Below the pieces are notes generated by a model, which saw only the letters and a list, made by a program, of their open reading frames with translations, had not been told where the DNA came from and did not search any database. Position numbers and translations under genes: made by a program. From Guptibacillus spartinae (lineage in GTDB: Bacteria > Bacillota > Bacilli > Bacillales > Guptibacillaceae), in NCBI RefSeq assembly GCF_028610625.1, contig NZ_JAQQWU010000015.1:32839-96838 (forward strand): a stretch of 64,000 nt of DNA, given 5' to 3'. This document shows positions 42,673 through 52,200 of the stretch, one piece after another (position 1 is the first letter of the stretch; every line of letters starts with the position of its first letter).

Positions 42673-43482
42673 CTAACCAAGTGCGACATCGAGAACCATC
42701 ATGACGGAAAAGCCGATCATTAGTGACATGGAAGCAAGTTGAACATTCCCTTTCTCTTGAGAACCAGGAATGATTTCTTTTGCTACAACAAAAATCATTG
42801 CTCCAGCGGCAAAGCTTAGTGCATATGGTAAAAGAGGCTGAATGTAAATAACAGCAAGAGCTCCAACAACAGCAGCGATTGGCTCCACCACACCTGATAG
42901 CTGTCCGTAGAAAAAGCTTTTGGCTCTAGACATACCGTCTCCTCGAAGTGGAACAGAGACAGCTGTTCCTTCAGGGACGTTTTGAATACCAATCCCGATG
43001 GCAAGTGCAATGGCGCCAGCAAGTGTGGACGTTGAGAATTCTGCAGCTACTGCGCCGAATGCGACTCCGATCGCAAGGCCTTCAGGAATGTTATGCATCG
43101 TAATGGAGAAAACAAGCATGGCAGTACGGTGTTTAGCTTTTTTATCTTTAATGTCTTTAAAATACAGATCTTCATTAATATGTGGTAAGATGCGATCGAC
43201 AAGAAGAAGGAAGAATCCTCCTAATAGAAAACCGACAACGGCCGGAATATAGCCTGGAACGCCCTGTTGCTCAGCCATCTCAATACCTGGGCTAAGCAGG
43301 GACCAGAAGCTTGCTGCAATCATCACGCCTCCTGCAAATGCAAGCATACCATCAAAGACTTTCTGATTAACCGTTCTTGTAAAAAAGACAAATGATGCAC
43401 CTAGTGCCGTGGCGCCCCATGTGAATAACGTAAAGAGGAATGCCTGTGAAACAGGGCTTAATCCAACAATCCAATCACCCAT
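42673..43482 (-). CDS. ZIP family metal transporter
   Basis: A 269-residue, eight-helix cation importer of the ZIP family (ZupT/GufA-like). The metal path motifs HNIPEGLAIGVAFG (helix 4) and GIQNVPEGTAVSVPLR (helix 5) are intact, each with the H/N-x-x-P-E-G core. Likely imports zinc, perhaps iron or manganese. A His-containing cytosolic loop (DRILPHINEDLYFKDIKDKKAKHRTAM) precedes helix 4. AGAAGGAGAG before the ATG. No Zur-box was recognised. Confidence 0.88.
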   Translation of the reverse strand: MGDWIVGLSPVSQAFLFTLFTWGATALGASFVFFTRTVNQKVFDGMLAFAGGVMIAASFWSLLSPGIEMAEQQGVPGYIPAVVGFLLGGFFLLLVDRILPHINEDLYFKDIKDKKAKHRTAMLVFSITMHNIPEGLAIGVAFGAVAAEFSTSTLAGAIALAIGIGIQNVPEGTAVSVPLRGDGMSRAKSFFYGQLSGVVEPIAAVVGALAVIYIQPLLPYALSFAAGAMIFVVAKEIIPGSQEKGNVQLASMSLMIGFSVMMVLDVALG

Positions 43483-43625
43483 TCGTAAACTCTCCTTCTA
43501 TAAATCTCTCTATACTTTCCTATCATCATATTTTTTGCCTTAAGGAAAAAATCTATACTTCCAAGTCTAATGCGACTATTGGTAACTGTCAACTTTAGTT
43601 GGCTATGGTTGATTGGGAATAAAAT

Positions 43626-43657
43626 AAAACCACTCAGCGTATTTGCCGAGTGGTTTT
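43626..43657. terminator. intrinsic terminator (minus gene)
   Basis: AAAACCACTC (43626-43635) pairs with GAGTGGTTTT (43648-43657); it also could end the ZIP-side transcript. Confidence 0.85.
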
Positions 43658-43663
43658 AAATAA

Positions 43664-44236
43664 TTATTTCGTAATGGTGACTGCCTGGCTTAGCATGGCT
43701 AACATATCGTCCTTAATATGCTTCCACATGTCATCATCTGTTGTAAATCGTTCCGTCGTTTCACTAATAAAAGAGAGAAAGGCTTTTTTGAAGTTTGGAT
43801 CTCCTTTTGGAGGCAGGGACTGCTTGGCCTGGTCAACATAAGATTGTACTTCAGGAGCACGAGGGCCCCATTTTCCAACTTCTCGACCTTCTGCATCGAC
43901 TAGGACAATAATCGGAATCGATCGTGCAGTCCCATTCGTTAAATAGCGATCCATTAATTCAAGATGATTGTCTCGTATGAAATAACTACCTTCAATCAAG
44001 GCCTCATCAGCCATTCGCATAAAGATAGGAAGGTTAACCATCGCATCACCACACCAGTCAGCTGTAATCACTAGAGCACGAAGCTTCTCAGATTGAAGAG
44101 AACGAAGGAATGTAAGGTCCTCTTCTTCGAGGGTCACGTGATTATAAATGGTTAGTAAATCATCTCTGTGCTCGTCCATACTATGAATGTATTGTTCTTT
44201 GGACATGCCCCTGTCAAACCAATTTGTTAGATCCAT
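43664..44236 (-). CDS. thioredoxin family protein with WCGD site
   Basis: A 190-residue cytosolic thioredoxin-fold protein. The redox site is ALVITADWCGDAMVNLP: a single cysteine (CGDA instead of CxxC) where thioredoxins have two, so it likely acts as a monothiol enzyme or binding protein. A cis-Pro follows (ARSIPIIVLVD), and the C-terminal helix region is extended. Similar WCGD proteins occur in Bacillaceae but their role is unclear. AAGGAGGG upstream of the ATG; the start is convincing. Confidence 0.82.
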   Translation of the reverse strand: MDLTNWFDRGMSKEQYIHSMDEHRDDLLTIYNHVTLEEEDLTFLRSLQSEKLRALVITADWCGDAMVNLPIFMRMADEALIEGSYFIRDNHLELMDRYLTNGTARSIPIIVLVDAEGREVGKWGPRAPEVQSYVDQAKQSLPPKGDPNFKKAFLSFISETTERFTTDDDMWKHIKDDMLAMLSQAVTITK

Positions 44237-44387
44237 TGAGCGCCCTCCTTATAGTAGTGTCTAAATGAATTATACTACGAAAAAGGCACGAATTCCTTTT
44301 GTATAGAAGAGACTTTTTTCACGGAAGCATATTAATAGTGACATAACCACTATAATGATATAATTGAGTCACTTAAAGGACGTGATA

Positions 44388-44948
44388 ATGGTGAATTCCG
44401 TTGGGCCAATTAAGAATATACAACAGATCAATCATTTAAAAAAAGTCTTATTAGAGCGATCGAAGCGAGATTATTTATTATTTGTTCTTAGTGTAAATAC
44501 AGGAATGCGTCTAGCACCGCTTCTACATCTCACTCATGAGCATGTCATGAAGAATGATTCGATTAAAGAATACCTTGAAGCCTCTATTACCGAAACAACA
44601 GACGTTTACCTCAATTCAGAAGTAAGACGTGCTCTTTCCCTTTATATGAGTGAGCCTGTTTCTCATGATCCATATTACCTCTTTCATACGAAAAAAGACG
44701 TTGCCCAACCAATTACAAGGCAGCAGGTCCATCGAATCTTATCACAAGCGGGCAAAGTTGCAGCACTTGAACATCCCATTAGCTTTCATAGTTTAAGAAA
44801 AACATTTGGTTATCATGCGTTCCAGCAGGGTGTAGCCGTTTCACTTATTCAAAAAATTTATGGGCATGGGACGAGAAGTGAAACTTTAAAATATATCGGT
44901 ATAAATTCTAACCAGATTCCGAAACTGAAGATTGATGTGCATTTATAG
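44388..44948 (+). CDS. tyrosine recombinase, catalytic domain only
   Basis: A 186-residue protein that is essentially the catalytic domain of a tyrosine recombinase. All key residues are visible: Arg in LSVNTGMRLAPLL, His and Arg in FHSLRKTFGYHAF, His in YGHGTRSETLKYIG and nucleophile Tyr in the same segment. The N-terminal core-binding domain is absent, as in the short integrase-like proteins of Bacillus chromosomes. No phage or transposon genes and no att repeats were found nearby. ATG at 44388 with AAAGGA upstream. The next gene is 15 bp away, so they may be co-transcribed. Confidence 0.85.
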   Translation: MVNSVGPIKNIQQINHLKKVLLERSKRDYLLFVLSVNTGMRLAPLLHLTHEHVMKNDSIKEYLEASITETTDVYLNSEVRRALSLYMSEPVSHDPYYLFHTKKDVAQPITRQQVHRILSQAGKVAALEHPISFHSLRKTFGYHAFQQGVAVSLIQKIYGHGTRSETLKYIGINSNQIPKLKIDVHL

Positions 44949-44963
44949 AAGGGAGGAAGATCA

Positions 44964-46436
44964 ATGGAGACGAATGGAGTAATCTTATTCAGCGCCATCT
45001 TTTTAATTGGTGGTGTGCTGATGGCCAAATTTTCTTCCCGATTAGGTGTCCCGGCACTTGTTTTGTTTATTATCGTGGGAATGATTACAGGAAGCGATGG
45101 TCTTGGTTATATTTACTTTGACAATGCTTCACTTACACAGTCACTTGGTATTTTAGCCCTCGTGCTGATCTTATTTGATGGAGGCTTACAAACAGAATGG
45201 CGTCGTACGAAAGCTGTTCTACCTATTTCATTGTCTCTCGCAACAGTAGGCGTCCTTATTACCTCAGGTCTATTTGGTGTTGCGGCGAAAATGATTTTGG
45301 ATGTGAATTGGAATGAAGCGCTACTTTTAGGTGCGATTGTTGGGTCGACTGATGCGGCAGCAGTCTTTGCCGTATTGAAAGGGAAAAACATCAAAAGGAA
45401 GTTGCAATCGACTCTTGAAGCAGAGTCAGGTTCAAATGATCCTATGGCGATGTTTTTAACGCTTACTTTATTACAACTTGCCATTGGCGAAACTGCCTTT
45501 GGTGCATCCGTTATTCTGTCGTTTTTCTGGCAAATGGGTGCCGGACTTCTTTTAGGCGTCTTGTTTGGATATGCTGCCTCCTGGGCTATGAAGAATATCG
45601 ATTTAGGCTCAAACGGGTTGTATCCTGTTTTTTCGATTGCAATTGCCTTAATTACATATAGTGCGACAGATTTGATTAACGCAAGCGGACTGCTTGCCGT
45701 CTATGCTGCTGCCCTTGTACTTGGTAATACGAAAAGCCTTCCATATGGCCAAACGATTTTTCGCTTTCATGACGGAATCGCCTGGATGATGCAAATCTTA
45801 ATGTTTATTATGCTAGGGTTACTTGTTAACCCTTCCGAACTGTTCTCAACTTGGATTGTATTGAAAGGGCTAGCCCTTTCGTTTATCTTGATTGTGATTG
45901 CTCGTCCAATTGCTGTTTTTCTTTCAAGTATCCCGTTTAAGTTCACCCTGAAAGAAAAAACGTTTCTTTCGTGGGCCGGGTTACGAGGCGCCGTGCCAAT
46001 TGTGTTAGCGACTTTCCCACTTTTAGAAGGATTAGAAAATAGCCAACTTTTCTTTAACCTTATTTTCTTTATTGTCCTCACTTCTGCTCTCGTACAGGGA
46101 GCAACTATTCCTTTAATAGGGAAAAGGTTAGGACTGACAGGTCCTGAAGTTCATGTGCCATCTCATTCATTAGAGCTCGTTTCTTCGACTACGGTCAATG
46201 CAGAGATGATTCCTTATACAATTACATCGTCATCTAAATTAATCGGCAGAGATTTATCCGATATTTCTTTCCCGGATAAAGTACTTGTTAGTGCGATTAT
46301 TCGACGAGATGAATTAATCGCTCCTTCTGGAGATACAAAAATTAAAGTAAATGATGTGCTTTATATACTTGTTGAAAATCAAAAAAAGTCAGAGCTTGAA
46401 AAAGTACTGGGGATCCGAAAAACAATCGGAAGTTAG
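44964..46436 (+). CDS. K+/H+ antiporter, NhaP2/CvrA-type with TrkA-C domain
   Basis: A 490-residue CPA1 antiporter with about 12 membrane helices followed by a cytosolic TrkA-C domain (about residues 400-480, VNDVLYILVENQKKSELEKVLG). Landmarks: LFDGGLQTEW, GSTDAAAVFAVLKG, ESGSNDPMA and GLRGAVPIVLATFP. The TrkA-C domain points to potassium/proton antiport regulated by nucleotides, useful in K+ and pH homeostasis at high salt. GAAGGGAGGAAGATCA before the ATG. It follows the recombinase gene closely. Confidence 0.9.
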   Translation: METNGVILFSAIFLIGGVLMAKFSSRLGVPALVLFIIVGMITGSDGLGYIYFDNASLTQSLGILALVLILFDGGLQTEWRRTKAVLPISLSLATVGVLITSGLFGVAAKMILDVNWNEALLLGAIVGSTDAAAVFAVLKGKNIKRKLQSTLEAESGSNDPMAMFLTLTLLQLAIGETAFGASVILSFFWQMGAGLLLGVLFGYAASWAMKNIDLGSNGLYPVFSIAIALITYSATDLINASGLLAVYAAALVLGNTKSLPYGQTIFRFHDGIAWMMQILMFIMLGLLVNPSELFSTWIVLKGLALSFILIVIARPIAVFLSSIPFKFTLKEKTFLSWAGLRGAVPIVLATFPLLEGLENSQLFFNLIFFIVLTSALVQGATIPLIGKRLGLTGPEVHVPSHSLELVSSTTVNAEMIPYTITSSSKLIGRDLSDISFPDKVLVSAIIRRDELIAPSGDTKIKVNDVLYILVENQKKSELEKVLGIRKTIGS

Positions 46437-46447
46437 ATACAACATTG

Positions 46448-46473
46448 AAGGGGCTTTCCACTGGAGAGCCCCT
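46448..46473 (+). terminator. hairpin terminator
   Basis: AAGGGGCTtTCC pairs with GGAgAGCCCCTT (one mismatch); only a weak T-run follows. Confidence 0.6.
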
Positions 46474-46576
46474 TCGTTCGTTTTGTTCACCATAAGTTAG
46501 GGAAAATTCTTCTTACCTAATTAGATATCTAGTGTTGCAGTAGAATTCTAACAATGAAGAAGGAAGGTTTTTGACA

Positions 46577-47398
46577 ATGCCTGAAGGTCCTGAAATTAGA
46601 AGAGCAGCAGACCAGGTCGAGAAAGCGTTACGAAAAGGAAGCGTGATGGATGTATTCTTTGCTTTCGAACATTTAAAAGGATATGAATCCCTCTTAAGTG
46701 GGGCAGAGGTGACAAGAGTCGATACAAAAGGAAAGGCGATGCTGATTCGATTTGATAATGGGTATACAATCTACTCACATAATCAGCTTTACGGGAAGTG
46801 GATCATACGGAACGCCTATAATTATCCAAAAACAAATCGTCAGCTCCGTCTCGCTCTGCATAATGAGAAGAAGTCTGCCCTCCTATATAGTGCATCAGAT
46901 ATTGAAGTGCTTCGCGATGAAGAAGTTCCTCTCCACCCGTTTATTGCGAAGGTTGGACCTGATTTACTGAGTGAAGACGTAAGTGCGGAACAATTGAAGG
47001 AGCGCTTTGTATCAAAATCCTTCCATAAGAAAAAGTGGACTTCCCTTTTACTAGATCAGACATTTATTGGAGGTATTGGCAACTATTTAAGAAGCGAGAT
47101 TCTCTTTCTTGCAGGTATTCATCCGGATTTACGTCCAATGGATTGCTCGGAGCGGCAATTAACAAAAGCGGCTGAAGCTACGGTGAAACTTGTCCATCAA
47201 TCTTATGAACACAACGGAATTACAAATGATCTTGAGCTAGCGATGAAGTTAAAGGAGAAGGGACAAAAACGCCCACAATACAGACATTGGGTTTTTAACC
47301 GAGAAGGCGAGGCGTGCCGAATCGATGGAACAGAAATACAAAAAGTGAAAGCTGGATCAAGAAGATTGTATTTTTGTCCAACGTGTCAGTCGAAGTAA
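46577..47398 (+). CDS. nei: endonuclease VIII (Nei) DNA glycosylase
   Basis: A 273-residue base-excision enzyme of the Fpg/Nei family that removes oxidised pyrimidines. The start must be the ATG at 46577, because catalysis needs N-terminal Pro2: PEGPEIRRAADQVEKAL. The Nei-specific LYSASDIE, HPFIAKVGPDLLS, LLLDQTFIGGIGNYLRSEILF and the C-terminal zinc finger are present. In the finger the second usual Cys is Asp (ACRID...FCPTC), leaving a C-x2-D/C-x2-C ligand set. Similarity to E. coli Nei is strong over the whole length, unusual for a Bacillus-type genome where Fpg is standard; lateral origin is possible. Confidence 0.88.
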   Translation: MPEGPEIRRAADQVEKALRKGSVMDVFFAFEHLKGYESLLSGAEVTRVDTKGKAMLIRFDNGYTIYSHNQLYGKWIIRNAYNYPKTNRQLRLALHNEKKSALLYSASDIEVLRDEEVPLHPFIAKVGPDLLSEDVSAEQLKERFVSKSFHKKKWTSLLLDQTFIGGIGNYLRSEILFLAGIHPDLRPMDCSERQLTKAAEATVKLVHQSYEHNGITNDLELAMKLKEKGQKRPQYRHWVFNREGEACRIDGTEIQKVKAGSRRLYFCPTCQSK

Positions 47399-47408
47399 GA
47401 AAAATTTC

Positions 47409-47455
47409 TTGCAAACGCATTCAATGATATGGTAAATTATCTGTAACCGGTTACA
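47409..47455 (+). promoter_or_regulatory. rbs promoter with RbsR operator and cre-like site
   Basis: Promoter TTGCAA (47409-47414), 18-base spacer, TAAATT (47433-47438). TGTAACCGGTTACA (47442-47455) is a perfect palindrome at the expected start site, the likely RbsR operator. TGCAAACGCATTCA (47410-47423) matches the CcpA cre consensus with two mismatches. Confidence 0.66.
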
Positions 47456-47477
47456 CAAATGCGAAGGAGTGAAGCAA

Positions 47478-48467
47478 ATGGCTACAATTCGAGATGTAGC
47501 AGAACAAGCGGGAGTATCTGTCGCGACCGTTTCTCGTGTTCTAAATGATAATGGTTATGTAGGATCGGAAACGAGAAAACGCGTGATGGGTGCGATCGAA
47601 AGTTTGAACTACAGTCCCAATGAAGTAGCACGCTCACTCTATAAACGCGAATCAAGGTTAATTGGACTGCTTCTTCCTGATATAACGAATCCCTTTTTTC
47701 CTCAGTTAGCACGTGGGATTGAGGACGAGGTTAATCGCTCTGGATTTAGGTTATTACTTGGGAACAGCGATGAAGAAGCAAACAAAGAGCTAGAGTACAT
47801 TCAAACTTTTTTGCAAAATCAAGTTGTTGGCATGATTTCAGCAACAAATAATACAGATAACGAGAATTACAGCAATCTTAATTTACCTGTTGTTTTTCTA
47901 GACCGTGTGTCGAAACGACATCCTTCCGTGTATGCAGATGGAATCGAGGGAGGACGACTTGCAGCGAGAACGCTTATCGAGAGGGGTTCAAAAAGAATAA
48001 CGCTTATAAAAGGACCTGGCCATGTTAAGCCCGCTGCAGATCGATTTCATGGGGCACTTGCAGTATTAAGTGAAGCGGAAATTGATTTTTCTGTTCTTTC
48101 CACATCTTCTTATGCGTTTGATGATGCGCGTAAGTGGGCTGAAGAGCTATTTGCAAAGCATCCGGATACAGACGGAGTGATCGCAAGTAACGATATTGTG
48201 GCAATTGCCATTTTACATGAGGCACTTCGTCTTGGGAGAAAGATTCCTGAAGACTTACAATTAATTGGATATGATGATATTCCGTTTAGTAGCTTGTCTT
48301 ATCCATCTTTATCAACAATTAGGCAACCTGCTTATGAAATGGGGAAGGAAGCAGCCAAGTTACTCATTCGAATGATCCGTAAAGAAAAAGAAATTGAGCA
48401 AACAATTCAATTACCAGTGACGCTAATCGAGCGAAATACAACAAGAAAGGTTGATCCAAATGCGTAA
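47478..48467 (+). CDS. rbsR: LacI-family ribose operon repressor
   Basis: A 329-residue repressor. The LacI headpiece is complete: TIRDVAEQAGVSVATVSRVLND (HTH) and EVARSLYKR hinge; the core is a periplasmic-binding-like ligand domain (LIGLLLPDITNPFFPQLARGIE, IIDEA-type LDRVS). It binds the palindrome upstream and releases it with ribose. ATG 47478 follows AAGGAG; the GTG at 47469 overlaps the site. First gene of rbsRKDACB, overlapping rbsK by 8 bp. Confidence 0.94.
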   Translation: MATIRDVAEQAGVSVATVSRVLNDNGYVGSETRKRVMGAIESLNYSPNEVARSLYKRESRLIGLLLPDITNPFFPQLARGIEDEVNRSGFRLLLGNSDEEANKELEYIQTFLQNQVVGMISATNNTDNENYSNLNLPVVFLDRVSKRHPSVYADGIEGGRLAARTLIERGSKRITLIKGPGHVKPAADRFHGALAVLSEAEIDFSVLSTSSYAFDDARKWAEELFAKHPDTDGVIASNDIVAIAILHEALRLGRKIPEDLQLIGYDDIPFSSLSYPSLSTIRQPAYEMGKEAAKLLIRMIRKEKEIEQTIQLPVTLIERNTTRKVDPNA

Positions 48468-49350
48468 AGCGAAAATAGCTGTTATCGGAAGTTCTTCAAT
48501 GGATCTTGTCGTAACTTCCAAGAGACGTCCAGGAGCTGGAGAAACGGTACTAGGAGAATCATTTAAAACCGTTCCTGGCGGGAAAGGGGCAAATCAAGCC
48601 GTTGCTGCTGCACGTCTTGGTGCGGAAGTGTATATGATTGGCTGTGTTGGAGACGATCATTATGGCGAGGCAATCTTAAGAAACTTTCAAGATAATGGAG
48701 TTAACACCGACTGTGTGGAACCGGTTACATGTATGGAAAGCGGCACGGCACATATCATTCTTGCAGAGGGCGATAACAGTATTGTGGTCGTTAAAGGAGC
48801 GAATGATTACGTAACGCCTGCTTATATCGATAAACGGGATGAGCTTATTAAAAGTTGCGATCTTGTGATGATCCAGCAGGAAATACCTGAGGAAACAGTC
48901 GAATTTGTAGCTGAACTATGTAAGCAAGTAGATGTACCATTGCTACTGAATCCAGCACCAGCTAGAGCTATCTCAGAAAAAGTGATTGCCTGTTCAACGT
49001 ATATCACACCGAATGAACATGAAGCGAACGTTCTTTTTGATGGTCAACCAATGAGTCACTCATTACAAACTTATCCCGAAAAACTATTGATTACGGAAGG
49101 AGCTGCAGGCGTGCGCTTCTTTAATGGACAGGAAGAAGTGTTGGTTCCCTCCTTTAAAGTAAAGGCTATTGATACAACAGGAGCGGGAGATACATTTAAC
49201 GCTGCGTTTGGAACAGCCATCGCGGAAGGAAAAACGCTAACGGAAAGCATAATGTTTGGTAATCGTGCTGCTTCTCTTTCTGTTACTGGATTTGGTGCAC
49301 AGGGTGGTATGCCAACGCGTGAAGAAGTGGAAAGGATGTTAAAAGAATGA
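48460..49350 (+). CDS. rbsK: ribokinase
   Basis: A 296-residue PfkB-family kinase that phosphorylates ribose to ribose 5-phosphate. The PfkB motifs are present: [17 protein letters not shown] near residue 39 and the catalytic [14 protein letters not shown] near the C-terminus (Asp as base). ATG 48460 is inside the rbsR 3' end (8-bp overlap) with AAAGG upstream, consistent with translational coupling. The rbsD ATG overlaps its stop codon. Confidence 0.94.
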   Translation: MRKAKIAVIGSSSMDLVVTSKRRPGAGETVLGESFKTVPGGKGANQAVAAARLGAEVYMIGCVGDDHYGEAILRNFQDNGVNTDCVEPVTCMESGTAHIILAEGDNSIVVVKGANDYVTPAYIDKRDELIKSCDLVMIQQEIPEETVEFVAELCKQVDVPLLLNPAPARAISEKVIACSTYITPNEHEANVLFDGQPMSHSLQTYPEKLLITEGAAGVRFFNGQEEVLVPSFKVKAIDTTGAGDTFNAAFGTAIAEGKTLTESIMFGNRAASLSVTGFGAQGGMPTREEVERMLKE

Positions 49351-49739
49351 AAAGAAGAGGAATGTTAAATAGTCATATTTCAAAAGTCCTTGCGGATCTA
49401 GGTCATACAGATCAGATTGTGATTGCAGATGCTGGACTCCCAGTTCCTGATGGGGTAAAGAAAATAGATTTGGCCTTAAAACCAGGTACCCCTGCTTTTA
49501 GTGAAGTTGTAAATGAACTTCTACAAGAAATGGTTGTGGAGCGTGTCACGCTTGCAAATGAAATTGAAGGCAACCAGAAAGTCCATGATTGGATAAAGCA
49601 AGAACTACAAGAAATCGAACTGTCCTATGTTGCGCATGAAGCATTTAAAGAGCAAACGCAGCAGGCGAAAGTTGTGATCCGTACAGGAGAGACAACGCCG
49701 TATGCCAATTGCATTCTTCATTCAGGAGTAATCTTTTAA
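49347..49739 (+). CDS. rbsD: D-ribose pyranase
   Basis: A 130-residue cytosolic enzyme that equilibrates pyranose and furanose forms of ribose for rbsK. The start is ATGA overlapping the rbsK stop. It carries [26 protein letters not shown] (His20 region), and the C-terminal [18 protein letters not shown] with Tyr and Asn of the active site. Length is exactly that of RbsD. Confidence 0.94.
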   Translation: MKRRGMLNSHISKVLADLGHTDQIVIADAGLPVPDGVKKIDLALKPGTPAFSEVVNELLQEMVVERVTLANEIEGNQKVHDWIKQELQEIELSYVAHEAFKEQTQQAKVVIRTGETTPYANCILHSGVIF

Positions 49740-49753
49740 ACGAGGTGAACAGC

Positions 49754-51244
49754 ATGCAAATTAGCATGATAGACATTCATAAAGCATTTGGAACGAACAA
49801 AGTGCTTGAAGGCGTGAACATCGACATTCAAGAGGCCGAAGTTCATGCGCTTATGGGTGAGAATGGAGCAGGGAAGTCAACGCTCATGAACATTCTTACT
49901 GGTCTTCATAAGAAAGATCAAGGAACAATCGAAATTGATGGAAAAGAACGGGTCTTTGATAATCCGAAAGAAGCCGAGGAAAATGGCGTCGCCTTTATTC
50001 ATCAAGAATTAAACATCTGGCCGGAATTAACGGTTTTGGAGAATTTATTCATTAATAAGGAACCGGTTACATCTTTTGGACTCATTCATACGAAAAAAAT
50101 GAAAGCGATTGCGGATGAGCAATTTAAGAAGCTAGCCATCTCAATTCCTCTCCACCAGGAAGCGGGAAAATGTTCTGTTGGGCAGCAGCAAATGATTGAA
50201 ATTGCAAAAGCATTAATGACGGATGCGAAAGTAATTATCATGGACGAGCCAACGGCAGCGTTAACCGAACGAGAAATTCAAACACTGTTCCAGGTCATAC
50301 GCTCGTTAAAGGAAAGTGGCGTTTCCATCGTCTATATTTCGCATCGAATGGAAGAGATTTTCACGATTTGTGATCGAATTACGGTGATGCGCGATGGTAA
50401 AACAGTTGATACCACTTCGATTCCGGACACGAGTTTTGATGAGGTCGTTCGGAAAATGGTTGGCCGTGAATTAAACGATCGTTTTCCAGAACGTGCGCCA
50501 AAGCCTGGTGAAACGATGTTAGAGGTTAAAGGCCTGGCAAGAAAAGGCGTATTTCAGAATGTGAATTTCTCTGTTAAATCAGGGGAAATTGTAGGCGTTT
50601 CCGGTTTAATGGGTGCTGGGCGAACAGAAGTGATGCGAACCATTTTTGGACTAGATGGTAAATATACTGGTGATATCTACATTAACGGAAAAAAGGTAGT
50701 TATTAAAAATCCATCTCAGGCTGTCCAGCTCGGTCTTGGCTTTATTACGGAAGATCGAAAAGAAGAAGGACTAGTGCTCGACTTCTCTCTAAAAGATAAT
50801 ATCGCATTACCGAGTCTTTATAGCTTTGCTCCGAAAGGCTTAATCAATGAGAAAAGCGAGCAAGACTTTGTCGAGCTTCTCATTAAACGGTTAACAATTA
50901 AAACGGAGTCTGCTAAAACAAGTGCTAAAAACCTTTCTGGTGGTAATCAACAAAAAGTGGTTATCGCAAAATGGATTGGAATTGGACCTAAAGTATTGAT
51001 TTTAGATGAACCAACTCGTGGGGTTGATGTTGGAGCGAAGCGTGAAATTTATCAGTTAATGAATGAGTTAACAGATCGTGGAGTTGCCATTATTATGGTT
51101 TCCTCAGAACTGCCTGAAGTACTTGGGATGAGCGATCGGATTCTTGTTTTTCGTGAAGGGCAACTAACTGGTGAAGTATCCAAAAAGGAAGCAACGCAAG
51201 AGAAAATAATGACGCTGGCAACAGGAGGTCAAGAAAATGAATAA
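49754..51244 (+). CDS. rbsA: ribose ABC transporter ATP-binding protein
   Basis: A 496-residue duplicated ATPase that powers ribose import. NBD1: GENGAGKST, then [13 protein letters not shown] and [14 protein letters not shown]2: degenerate Walker [10 protein letters not shown] and [14 protein letters not shown] with [11 protein letters not shown], as is usual in the sugar-importing CUT2 class. ATG 49754 preceded by GAGGTGAAC. Overlaps rbsC by 8 bp. Confidence 0.94.
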   Translation: MQISMIDIHKAFGTNKVLEGVNIDIQEAEVHALMGENGAGKSTLMNILTGLHKKDQGTIEIDGKERVFDNPKEAEENGVAFIHQELNIWPELTVLENLFINKEPVTSFGLIHTKKMKAIADEQFKKLAISIPLHQEAGKCSVGQQQMIEIAKALMTDAKVIIMDEPTAALTEREIQTLFQVIRSLKESGVSIVYISHRMEEIFTICDRITVMRDGKTVDTTSIPDTSFDEVVRKMVGRELNDRFPERAPKPGETMLEVKGLARKGVFQNVNFSVKSGEIVGVSGLMGAGRTEVMRTIFGLDGKYTGDIYINGKKVVIKNPSQAVQLGLGFITEDRKEEGLVLDFSLKDNIALPSLYSFAPKGLINEKSEQDFVELLIKRLTIKTESAKTSAKNLSGGNQQKVVIAKWIGIGPKVLILDEPTRGVDVGAKREIYQLMNELTDRGVAIIMVSSELPEVLGMSDRILVFREGQLTGEVSKKEATQEKIMTLATGGQENE

Positions 51245-52190
51245 TGCGACAAAAACAAATCATGTTGGGAACGTGATGCAGAAATTAGGACCGCTGTTAG
51301 GGTTATTGGTGCTTGTTGTAACCGTTTCCATATTAAATCCTAGTTTTTTAGAACCTCTTAACTTATTAAACTTGCTTCGACAAGTTGCCATTAATGCACT
51401 TATTGCTTACGGAATGACATTTGTTATTTTAACAGGCGGGATTGACTTATCTGTTGGTTCGATATTGGCGCTCTCGAGTGCACTGATGGCAGGGATGATG
51501 GTGTCAGGAATTGACCCCATTTTAGCGATCCTTATTGGTTCACTACTTGGTGCTGTCATGGGGATGGTCAATGGACTGTTGATCACCAAAGGAAAAATGG
51601 CACCATTTATTGCAACACTTGCAACGATGACGTTATTCAGGGGATTAACGCTGGTCTATACAGATGGTAACCCGATTACAGGTCTTGGTGATAGCTACGC
51701 TTTTCAACTTTTCGGAAGAGGATATTTTCTTGGAATCCCAGTTCCAGCTATTACGATGTTGCTATCATTTGCGGTTCTCTGGGTGATTCTGCATAAAACA
51801 CCTTTCGGCCGTAAAACGTATGCTATCGGTGGTAATGAGAAAGCTGCCCTGATCTCAGGCATTAAAGTGAATCGTATGAAAGTGATGATTTATTCTCTAG
51901 CTGGACTTCTTTCAGCTTTAGCAGGAGCGATTCTAACCTCAAGATTGAACTCAGCACAACCAACAGCAGGAACATCGTACGAGCTTGATGCAATCGCGGC
52001 AGTTGTTCTTGGAGGAACAAGCCTTTCCGGAGGCCGAGGCTTAATTGTTGGTACGTTAATCGGTGCACTGATTATTGGTACGTTAAACAACGGCTTAAAT
52101 CTGCTCGGTGTATCTTCTTTCTTCCAGATGGTGGTCAAGGGTGTTGTTATTATCATTGCTGTCTTAATTGATCGTAAAAAAGCAGCTTAG
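51237..52190 (+). CDS. rbsC: ribose ABC transporter permease
   Basis: A 317-residue, roughly ten-helix CUT2 permease. The coupling motif region [21 protein letters not shown] and the conserved [19 protein letters not shown] are present. ATG overlaps the rbsA stop, with GGAGGTC upstream inside rbsA. rbsB follows 10 bp later. Confidence 0.94.
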   Translation: MNNATKTNHVGNVMQKLGPLLGLLVLVVTVSILNPSFLEPLNLLNLLRQVAINALIAYGMTFVILTGGIDLSVGSILALSSALMAGMMVSGIDPILAILIGSLLGAVMGMVNGLLITKGKMAPFIATLATMTLFRGLTLVYTDGNPITGLGDSYAFQLFGRGYFLGIPVPAITMLLSFAVLWVILHKTPFGRKTYAIGGNEKAALISGIKVNRMKVMIYSLAGLLSALAGAILTSRLNSAQPTAGTSYELDAIAAVVLGGTSLSGGRGLIVGTLIGALIIGTLNNGLNLLGVSSFFQMVVKGVVIIIAVLIDRKKAA

Positions 52191-52200
52191 GAGGATTACT

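Noticed and set aside
44388..44948. Prophage or integrative element
   Set aside because: Only the recombinase is present; no other phage genes, att repeats or tRNA target.
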